The translations under genes and the position numbers were made by a program. Shown in pieces: positions 58,301 to 64,000 of a DNA stretch of 64,000 nucleotides. The stretch is taken from contig NC_091246.1 in the NCBI RefSeq assembly GCF_042477335.2, positions 181,161,001-181,225,000 of the forward strand, read 5' to 3'. Below the pieces are notes generated by a model that was not told the DNA's origin, made no database searches, and saw nothing but the letters and a program-made list of their open reading frames with translations. The DNA is from Ovis canadensis. Taxonomy: Eukaryota; Chordata; Mammalia; Artiodactyla; Bovidae. Within the stretch, counting starts at the first letter, position 1. Every line of letters starts with the position of its first letter.

Positions 58301-61300
58301 GTTTAACCTTTATGACTCTTTTCTTCCTTATTTGTAATAAGAGGATAACCAACTTCAGATAAATATTTAAGAACAACACACCAAAATTAACCTAAGGAGG
58401 AAAAACAAAACACAGAAGCCCAAGAAACTCTTCCCATGAAACCAATAAATGAATATAGTAGACACTTATCACCAGATAAAAATAAAAGTAATGAAATAAA
58501 GCAAAATTAAAGGCTGATATGTTTGAATAACAAAAAAAAAATTATGTCAAAAACCACCATAAACAAAATTAGAAGACAAACTACTAAAATATTTGCTAAT
58601 ATGATAAGAAATTCACAAAAAGCTCAAATAAGAGGCTAAGGAACACATTAGTACTTCACAGAAAGGCAAACTAAATTTAAACTTTAAATTTTAGGAATAT
58701 CAAAAATGTTTCCCTTAGGCCCTGAATTAGAAAAAGATCACAAATTGATCTTTGTTCTTAAGGTCCTTGAGGAATTAAGATGAATAGGCAATTTCTTACT
58801 AGAACATATAAAATTCACCAAACACTCAAAATTAATCTAGTAAGGATAACACAGCTTTAGTCTCCTTAACTCTTTAGGTTAACCCATGGTTTTCTCAACC
58901 TTAGCACTACTGACGTTTTGTACCAGGTACCTCTTGGCTTTAGCCGGCAGCCCTGTGCACTCTAAGATGTTTAGCAGCATGTGTGGCTTCTATTATTCAC
59001 TATGTATCAGTAGCACCCCTTCCCCTAGTTGTGACAACCAAAATGTTTCCAAACATTGTTAAACGGGTGGTGGGCAAAACTGCCTCTGGCTGAGAACCAC
59101 TAGGTAAATCTATACCATCCTTTTCTAGTGCCACCTTAAAAATTACTTCTCCAGAAACAGCCACATCTGTCCCCAACTGGGATCAGTCCAATTCTGTATG
59201 TTTTTATATTTGCTGCTATGTGCTGGATCCAAAGCCTGTGAAAAAACAAACAAAAACCCTTTCCTCTGCAGATAAAGATACACACAAATGTTTGCACAAG
59301 CATAAAGTATTTCTGAAAGGGCACACAAAAACAATGAACAGCAAACGGTGTAGGGCATGGGGCTTAGACACTTAGCTGGAAGGGAGGTTTATCACATCCC
59401 CGTTTCTACCATTTTCATTTAGCACGTGTCTGTTAATTTTCAAATAATAAAACACTTTAAGTGTATACATAGGGAGAATGTATATAGAAGAAAATGCAGA
59501 AGAATTCATTCAACACACCTGTGAAACAGCAAGATTTGATCCATTCTGTTTACAAACCATTGCTGAATATCTAGTTCATGTGAGGTAATGGTGAATATAA
59601 CCAAAAAAGAAAAGAGATAAACAAACACCCCTTGTCCTTATGGTGCTCACCTTCTAGCCTGAATGCTGAGGGGTGGTAATGGTGAATTTTTACATTTAAC
59701 CTTATTTATATTCCTATGCTTGACAGAAATTTACAGCTTTCACAATAAAAATTTAAACAAAATCCTTAGCTAACCAATTCTACCAAAATGTTGGTTTTCT
59801 TTCACAAATGTCATTTTTTTATGGTGATTTTATGAGCAATTTTAGTATAAGTAAGCAACAGTTGCTGTAAATTGGATGAAATCTACTGTTGGCCATCTTG
59901 AATAAATGTTGATGCAAAATTATTAAAAATCAGAATGGGAGAATGCTTTATTATAGGACAAACAACTGGGACTATGGGCAACTTTCTAGATAGATATAAG
60001 AATGCATTTCCTTTAAATCATTTAAGTCTTTACAGAGAAGAAAAAGAATGCTAAAGGAACATCTCTAAATTTTCAAATGCTATCAATTGTCAAGAGCCAA
60101 GCCAACTGAGAATCATTAAGACTGAAGGCAAAAAGTGGTAATCATTTTTCAGCACAAGCAAATACAAGGTCTTTTATGCTTATCAGCTGACTAATTTTAG
60201 ACGTATTCAGTGAAACTCAGATATGACATTGATGATGCACTCTTAGAAGTCAAAAATCACTAGTTCTGAATACTGCCCTTAACTAACCATGTATTTGATA
60301 CCTTAAACTAATAAAATACATTTAAGTTTGGCATAAATGTTTCAATTGCTGAAGTTCAAGAAAGAGGCAACATATCCAAAGAAAGCAAAGAGAAGATTAA
60401 AATGACCCCACGAACTGGAGAAATGCTAGGAAACTAGACAATGACCAATAAAAATACTAAGAATGTGCTCTTTACAACTTCATCTTAAGAGAACTCATAA
60501 GATTTGGAATTAATACAAGAAACAAGTGCATTGTAAGCTTGACTAACCAAACAAACTAATGAACAGAGTTTCTAGGAGAAGCTGAGTCAATATGTGCTCT
60601 ATGACTGACACAGGGGACAAGGCTCTCCCACAGGATATACTTTGGAGGCACTGTTGGCTCCAGAGCTTTTTTTCATACACTTTACTAGATTCATCTTGAG
60701 CTTGATCCAGCAAGGCCATTCTTCAATTACTAATCTTAATTACATAAATTTTACTGCATCCAGTGAGCAAAAGATAGATTTATGTAATTAGGTTACGTAA
60801 AAAACTCATTTCCTGCTGACAGCAAGCCAACCTTCTAAAAAGAGAAACTGATAATGATAAAAGACAGCTCTGTTGACACTGATTTTTAACACAAGAGCAA
60901 CCTGACCTTTAGGGGATTTTTTACTTTTAAATTTGTCAATGTGAGAAAAAATAAAGCCACATAAATATTTTAGTATAATGAAGGCATATTTATTACAAAA
61001 TCGGATATATTTTATCACCAACATCTTTAAATTTAAGCTTGTTCTGGTTTAATTGACCAAATGGTGTTTAATTTACTTTGTAATGACTTAAAGTTTACTA
61101 TGACATTCCATTATAGCCTTATAAGAAAACTTTTCCCAATAATGTGGCAGAATATGAATTTAAAAGTGACTCACATTCAATTTGAGACCACCCCCTTCAC
61201 CCTAAAAGAATAGGAAAAAAGATAAAAGAGTGAGGCTGTGCAAATGTTGCAAGTGCACCAACACAAATATTAAAACCACTTTTGATACAATAGCAAAGGT

Positions 61301-63221
61301 AAAAAAGACAATGGTTAGAAATGAAGAGTGCAATTTACTTCTCAAAACAGAAACATCAGATTTCAATTATTCTGCTAATAACAACTCTGTACAACATTGA
61401 GGTTTGCCTTTATATACACATAAGACAGAAAGTAGGGTAATAAAAATGAGTACTTTGGCTTTCTTATTAAATGATGGCATTTAAATAAATTAACAAGGGT
61501 TAGAATGCCAGCGACCTGGGCTTCACCAGTCAATTTAAAGTTACAGCTGTGAATTTTGGCTGTAAGCATTTGCTTTAAAGCATACCAAACAGGCCACAGA
61601 GACAAATTATGAAAGAGGGACGGTTCAAAATGAGAAGTGTAGTCTTGTAGTGAAATCATTACTGAAGTAGAAAAGCAAGCAAATGGGCATCTGCAGCCAC
61701 ACAGAGAATTTCCAGAACTATTTTCCAGAACTACTGACTCCTACCAGTATTTTCCAGGGCTACTTAAGTCATATTCATATTAGTATTTATCAGTTCACTA
61801 CTGCCTTAGAAGACAATTTAAATAAAACTGCTATTTCTCTCAATCTAAATATTACTATCAAAAAGGTTTCCTCTCTCTTCCCAACACTATCACCGATCTA
61901 AGTTCTATGCACAAGAAATAACTAGGGAAATAAAAACAGAACAAGAATCACACAGATTTAAAAGATGGAGAAGTAGAAGTAGAAGCTATGGAGACTGCAA
62001 GAGACCAAAATGTATATAAGAAATGTATATTGTTTCTAAGATAAACCTATATGCCAATCTGATAAACCAAGTCAGATTTACAATCAGAAGAGATTAATAT
62101 AGGAATCAATCCAAACTATGAAGCTTTTCCTTTCTTCCAACTCAAAGAAAGAACCTTTTCAAAAACTGCTTTCTTAAAAGGTCTAATAACAATCCGTGCG
62201 TGAAGTCTTCCATGGTCAATTTTTCCACATACCTTTCAGAGTAACATTCTAAAATAATAGCTGTGAGCAAAAAACATGGTGAGAAATAAGGTAAAATATT
62301 TACCTCAGAGTTAAGTATTTCTAAATGATATATAGTTTTCTTTGTTAACAGGTACAACACAGTACGCTTATTTCGCTGAAAAGAGCACACATCCAACAGC
62401 CCTGTTTCATAATTTAAAATTGCAACTAAAAGCCACTACTCAATTTGTGACACACAGATTTACAGCATATGTTCCAAATCAGTACCTTAGTATTGCAAGG
62501 TAAGATGCACTTCAAACTAATTATACACACACACGACATAGTTTTGTCTGAAGCAAGATACAATTCAAATCACCAAAAATTTAAGTAGACAACTAATGCT
62601 AAACTATGATAAATAACGTTTGAAAACTTAAATTGTGTTAACAAATGAAATACTTTTTCTAAAAAGCAAAATAGTTCTCTCAAAGGATTCTTACAAAACA
62701 ACGCTGCAATTAAACTAAGCCCAATTCCCACTATTTGAAACAATATGCGTCCAGATGACCGCGTCTCCCCATCACATTGTACATTACTACCTGAAATTGT
62801 TTAAACGTGGAACATAAAACTTAAAGTCATACAAATGTAATAAACACTCTTTGAGAAAAGAAATGCTTCTGATTTATCTCTCAGCTCAAAAGAGCCGGCA
62901 GAGCCTGACACAGAGCCTGGCAGCTTGTCATCCCAAATTAAAAAACTAACAAACCAACGAACCAGAAACCGCGCATTTGAAGCAAAATGTTCATCAAGCC
63001 ATTCACCTTCACTGTTAACTTGGAACACTAAATACGGTAGTAAAATCCACGACCAACTCCTTTCTACGTATCGATTGTACCTTAAAATTTGGTTGCAGCA
63101 AAAACAAACAATAAAATAGTGCAATAAAATAGTACTTACGTATCTACTGAATTTGGTGAAAGAATGGTGCATGTAAAACCTGTGCATATAAACAATCGCA
63201 GTGTTTATTGTAAGCTGAGAG
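32773..63221 (-). CDS. CCNT2: CCNT2 (cyclin T2), 5'-partial, exons 2-9
   Basis: Regulatory subunit of P-TEFb; with CDK9 it phosphorylates the RNA polymerase II CTD and pausing factors to allow elongation, in the nucleus. Eight exons join in phase to 2044 nt: 680 residues plus a stop. Only exon 1 (about 50 residues, start codon included) is missing, against 730 in human. The first cyclin box ([39 protein letters not shown]) and the second (CTQLVR through [16 protein letters not shown]) are followed by WRANQAA, where paralogue CCNT1 has Cys for this Asn. The C-terminal half is Ser-rich with a His-rich stretch ([20 protein letters not shown]) and ends [12 protein letters not shown]. Confidence 0.97.
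34677..34747 (-). CDS. CCNT2: CCNT2 exon 8, 71 nt
   Basis: Acceptor TTATTTTTAG, donor GTAAGA. Reads [19 protein letters not shown] then IRYWR, closing the second cyclin fold. Recalled human has N where this copy has Y (IRNWR); this could be a real substitution in the lineage. Confidence 0.94.
36785..36995 (-). mobile_element. Old hAT-Charlie-type DNA transposon relic
   Basis: AGCCAAATATGACCTGTATC, TTTACTAGAACACAGCTAT, AGAGTTGTCTTGTTGCACAG and CTACTTGGCCCTTCACAGAA follow the pattern of a common mammalian hAT-group MER element. The exact family needs a consensus search. Confidence 0.5.
37969..38132 (-). CDS. CCNT2: CCNT2 exon 7, 164 nt
   Basis: Acceptor CTACAACAG, donor GTAAGT. Reads [20 protein letters not shown], then [20 protein letters not shown] and [14 protein letters not shown]: the core of the second cyclin box. 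Confidence 0.95.
39771..39816 (-). CDS. CCNT2: CCNT2 exon 6, 46 nt
   Basis: Acceptor TTCTTACAG. Reads [15 protein letters not shown] with split codons at both ends. The donor is the weak GTTGTT rather than GTAAGT-like; phase with exon 7 (AG/T, Ser) supports it all the same. Confidence 0.92.
42926..42988 (-). CDS. CCNT2: CCNT2 exon 5, 63 nt
   Basis: Acceptor TTTCATTTCAG, donor GTAAGT. Reads [20 protein letters not shown] with a split Gly at the start and split Ala at the end, identical to recalled human cyclin T2. Confidence 0.94.
44892..44952 (-). CDS. CCNT2: CCNT2 exon 4, 61 nt
   Basis: Acceptor CCTGGCAG, donor GTATGT. Reads [20 protein letters not shown] plus the first base of Gly. Human has [20 protein letters not shown], so two conservative changes. 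Confidence 0.94.
46772..46900 (-). CDS. CCNT2: CCNT2 exon 3, 129 nt
   Basis: Acceptor CTTCTCTGCAG, donor GTATGT, phase 0 at both ends, 43 codons. Reads [20 protein letters not shown], then [20 protein letters not shown] and KCD. It contains the KVEEQ.K.EH motif that contacts CDK9 in T-type cyclins. Confidence 0.96.
50065..50235 (+). repeat. MIR SINE relic
   Basis: Contains GGAATCCTGGCTCTGTTAT, CAGTTTCTGCATCTGTAAAA TGGG-type core and GAGGATGAAAGGAATCAATA, then GGCACTTGGAATAGTGCC: a fairly complete MIR in + orientation. Confidence 0.75.
50237..50414 (+). pseudogene. Tandemly duplicated U2 snRNA 5'-end fragment
   Basis: Two 90-base units (50237-50326 and 50327-50414) each contain a copy of the U2 snRNA 5' region: CTTCTCAGCCTTTTGGCTAA and CTTCTAGGCCTTTTGGTTAA, followed by GA.T.AGTGTACTATGTTGC. 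Functional U2 begins ATCGCTTCTCGGCCTTTTGG. Both copies are truncated after about 40 bases and diverged, so this is a retropseudogene fragment duplicated together with its flank, not a working gene. Confidence 0.75.
51543..51925 (+). mobile_element. CHR-type SINE interrupted by Bov-A2
   Basis: GGGACTTCCGCCATGGCACA, GGTTTGATCCCTGGTCTGG, then CACTACAACTACTGAGGCC; resumes after the insertion with CTACTGAAACCCACGCATCT through GCAATGAAGACCCAGAGAGG. A long CHR-family element. Confidence 0.75.
51683..51813 (+). mobile_element. Bov-A2 monomer nested in a CHR SINE
   Basis: GGAGAAGGCAATGGCACCCC through GGACAGGACTGAAGCTACTT and (AGC)n. A 9-base duplication GCTGCAACT (51674-51682 and 51814-51822) marks the insertion into the older SINE. 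Confidence 0.9.
51930..53092 (+). mobile_element. Old L1 ORF2 3' part and 3' end
   Basis: Degraded L1 sequence: AATGGACCAAAGACCTAAAT, GGATTAATATTCAGAGTATA, GGTTATTATCAGAAAACCAG and AACAATGTGAATGTACTTAA, in the order seen in L1 ORF2 ends and 3' UTRs. Frames are thoroughly broken. Confidence 0.8.
53298..53378 (+). repeat. (AAAG)n microsatellite
   Basis: About 20 uninterrupted tetranucleotide copies, probably polymorphic. It sits about 200 bases after the L1 relic. Confidence 0.97.
53607..53807 (+). mobile_element. Bov-tA SINE (first of a pair)
   Basis: AAGGCTCAGACAGTAAAGAA, GGTTCGATCCCTGG and a tail ending GACCCAAGTGAGTGACTAA. It is more diverged than the copy directly downstream. Confidence 0.87.
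53826..54027 (+). mobile_element. Bov-tA SINE (second of a pair)
   Basis: TTCCCTGGTGGCTCAGATGG through GAGCGACCAATACTTTCAC. A perfect 12-base duplication AGTGAACAATAC flanks it at 53814-53825 and 54028-54039, so it inserted separately just after the first SINE. Confidence 0.92.
54100..54665 (+). mobile_element. Old L1 3' end (second relic)
   Basis: Shows the L1 tail order: AATTCTACTCCTGGGAAAAT, CAAATGTCCATCAGCTGATG, AACACAGATGAACCCTGAAA, GGTTTCTTTTTGGGGTAATA and ACTGAACTGTACACTTTCAA. It may be a separate insertion from 51930-53092, since it repeats part of the same region. Confidence 0.78.
54986..56061 (+). mobile_element. BovB LINE fragment with nested SINE
   Basis: BovB from within the RT domain ([21 protein letters not shown] region; the catalytic YADD reads YAHD here) to the 3' end GACTGAGCAACTGAAC. 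A perfect 12-base duplication ACAAGAACAAAG flanks it (54974-54985 and 56062-56073). It is more diverged than the other copies, has lost the active site and contains a Bov-tA at 55340-55569. Confidence 0.93.
55340..55569 (-). mobile_element. Bov-tA SINE nested in BovB, with (CA)n tail
   Basis: Reverse copy with the tRNA-derived head at its right end (CTGTAGCTCAGATGG on -). Its 3' tail is a (CA)n microsatellite, seen as (GT)n at 55341-55368. The 10-base duplication TGACAAACCT flanks it at 55330-55339 and 55570-55579. Confidence 0.93.
56450..56575 (+). mobile_element. CHR-type SINE fragment
   Basis: GGTGGGGGAGACACAAGTTG, TTTGATCCCTGGTCGAACTA, AAGTGCCATGTGGCCAAAAC, then an A-rich tail. Confidence 0.7.
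57035..57150 (+). repeat. MIR SINE relic
   Basis: GATCTGAGTTCAAATGCCGA, GGACAAGTAACTTAGTAACC and TCTGTTTCTTCAGAAGGGTA follow the MIR core order. Confidence 0.6.
57265..57478 (+). mobile_element. CHR-type SINE
   Basis: GATGTCCCTGGTGGTCCGTG, the B-box-like GGTTCGATCCCTGG, CATGCTGCAACTAAGGGTTC and an A-rich end. Confidence 0.82.
57604..57911 (+). mobile_element. Tigger/MER2-type DNA transposon relic
   Basis: TA-bordered element starting CAGTTATTGCTCAGTAGCC and ending in the inverted GAGGGCTGACTG. Inside are GGTTCCAGGACCCTTCCACA, TATATAAAATGGTATAGTAT, CAGATTACTTATAATACCTA and CCACGGTTGGTTGAACCCAC, all typical of MER2-like Tigger elements. Confidence 0.75.
58235..58350 (+). repeat. MIR SINE relic
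   Basis: GTTGCTGTGTGACTTCAGAC, AAAGTGTTTAACCTTTATGA and TAATAAGAGGATAACC match the MIR core and 3' region. Confidence 0.75.
58884..59103 (-). mobile_element. MER20-like hAT transposon
   Basis: Near full-length and terminally inverted: GGTTTTCTCAACCTTAGCAC at one end and CTGGCTGAGAACCACTAG at the other. The interior AGATGTTTAGCAGCATGTGT and GTTGTGACAACCAAAATGTT fits MER20 in reverse. Confidence 0.8.
63140..63221 (-). CDS. CCNT2: CCNT2 exon 2, 82 nt
   Basis: Reads [20 protein letters not shown] then FTKFSRY before the donor GTAAGT. The acceptor is placed after TTCCAG (5' end 63221), which leaves one base to complete the split Val of exon 1, as in human NVSQLTIN. A second AG seven bases on would shift the frame. 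Intron 2 (46901-63139) is 16.2 kb. Confidence 0.93.
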
Positions 63222-63559
63222 CTGGAACGTAACATTTAGGAAATACTGGAGAAAAACAAGATCTCTTTCCAAAACAATTTTGAAGGAAAATATCCGATCT
63301 ACGGTCCTTTTCCAACGCCACCCGTTCACTCAAAACCAATCCCCAAACTGTAATAATAAGTAAATAAATAAATACCCACAGGATGGTGGGGTGGGGGCTG
63401 GCGGTTATAAAAGGCTCCAGACCGAAATGGTAATAGTAACAGTAACAACAAATGCCGAGCATTTCGCTCTAATATTGAAATTAAGCGAGCCCAGGAAGGA
63501 CTGATCAATGGCTATGGCTGACTAAACCCCAAATCAGAGTTAAAACAGGCGAGCGCACA

Positions 63560-64000
63560 CCCATACAAAACCTTGTCAATATAAAGACCTCCCGTGCGCT
63601 CCCCAGGTACGAGAAAACCGCCATCAAATTTGCTGAGAGCTAGTTCGCAAGCCCTTCTCGGACGAGAAGTCGAAGCAACCGCCTTTTTTCTGCCATAATC
63701 CCTAAAAGTCCCCTCTCGTCTGGGCGGCACTCCCATCCCCCGCCGCCACCACGCGCGGCCCCAAACAGATTACACAACGCAGCCTCCCGGCCCGCATTCC
63801 CGGTCTCCCCTCCTCCTCCACCTCTCCGCCGGTCGCTCGCGGCCTTCCGAACCCGAACCTGCCTTCCCTTACGGCACGGCCGAGGCCCAGCAAAGGCCGA
63901 GGCGACGGCGCCATGTTCGCGCGGCACCAGGCCCGGCGACCGGGGGAGTAGTGAGAGGGACAGGGCGTGAGCGGCGGAAGGCCAAGAATAAGAAAGGATA
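63560..64000 (-). promoter_or_regulatory. Edge of a CpG island, probable CCNT2 promoter region or intron 1
   Basis: G+C and CpG rise sharply from about 63560 to the window end (for example CGCGCGGCCCC and CCGGTCGCTCGCGGCC). It lies upstream of CCNT2 exon 2 on the - strand. Exon 1 of CCNT2 is not found here, so this is most likely the 5' part of intron 1 within the promoter CpG island. No TATA box stands out. Small ORFs in it look like chance G+C-rich frames. Confidence 0.6.

Larger units (their letters stand above)
46901..63139 (-). other. CCNT2 intron 2, 16.2 kb
   Basis: Long first-box intron. Repeats within it are listed separately. In 46901-50060, 56160-56440, 56580-57030 and 59105-63139 I see no exon, RNA gene or clear young repeat, only A+T-rich sequence. 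Confidence 0.5.

Noticed and set aside
62801..63235. 144-codon ORF as one protein
   Set aside because: Only 63140-63221 is coding (CCNT2 exon 2); the rest runs past the GTAAGT donor into the intron.
63640..63927. 95-codon G+C-rich - strand ORF as a CCNT2 N-terminus
   Set aside because: The sequence does not resemble any T-type cyclin N-terminus and has no suitable donor; open frames are expected in CpG islands.

Overview
This window is nuclear DNA from a ruminant, most likely a bovid (cattle, buffalo, sheep or goat). It carries many ruminant-specific repeats: 3' ends of the RTE-type LINE BovB, its SINE derivatives Bov-A2 and Bov-tA, ruminant L1 ends and CHR-type tRNA-Glu SINEs. All genes are intron-bearing, with GT/AG splice sites and AATAAA signals. 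It is not prokaryotic, and I see no operon, CRISPR, prophage or defence system.

Two protein-coding genes lie tail to tail. On the + strand is the 3' nine-tenths of MAP3K19 (YSK4), a STE-family MAP3 kinase. Six exons can be placed to the base (1-118, 9316-9359, 11309-13735, 16582-16731, 18149-18846, 23110-23176), and all phases join. They give 1167 residues ending at a stop; roughly 160 N-terminal residues lie off the left edge. On the - strand is CCNT2 (cyclin T2, the regulatory subunit of P-TEFb). Exons 2 to 9 are placed at 63140-63221, 46772-46900, 44892-44952, 42926-42988, 39771-39816, 37969-38132, 34677-34747 and 32773-34200. They give 680 residues; exon 1 lies beyond the right edge. The same convergent pair lies near LCT on human 2q21.3, so synteny supports the identification.

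Layout: 1-24.2 kb is MAP3K19 with repeat-rich introns (five BovB fragments and many SINEs). About 24.2-27.4 kb is the short intergenic gap with two SINEs. About 27.4-32.8 kb is the probable long CCNT2 3' UTR, A+T-rich and apparently free of young repeats. The stretch 32.8-50 kb holds CCNT2 exons 9 to 3 and is also almost free of ruminant retroelements. The long intron 2 (46.9-63.1 kb) collects old L1, MIR, MER20 and Tigger-type relics, a tandem U2 snRNA fragment, nested SINEs and a BovB copy. From 63.6 kb to the end is the edge of a CpG island that should belong to the CCNT2 promoter.

The two genes have no known joint function. CCNT2 with CDK9 releases paused RNA polymerase II in the nucleus; MAP3K19 is a cytoplasmic stress and MAPK-pathway kinase. 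The observations most worth checking are an unexplained exon-like 50-codon ORF with its own acceptor and poly(A) signal downstream of the CCNT2 stop, a mariner-derived hairpin resembling the bovine miR-2284/2285 family, a 1.5-kb BovB inverted repeat, and a ruminant-specific insertion in the MAP3K19 3' UTR. I found no convincing undescribed system.
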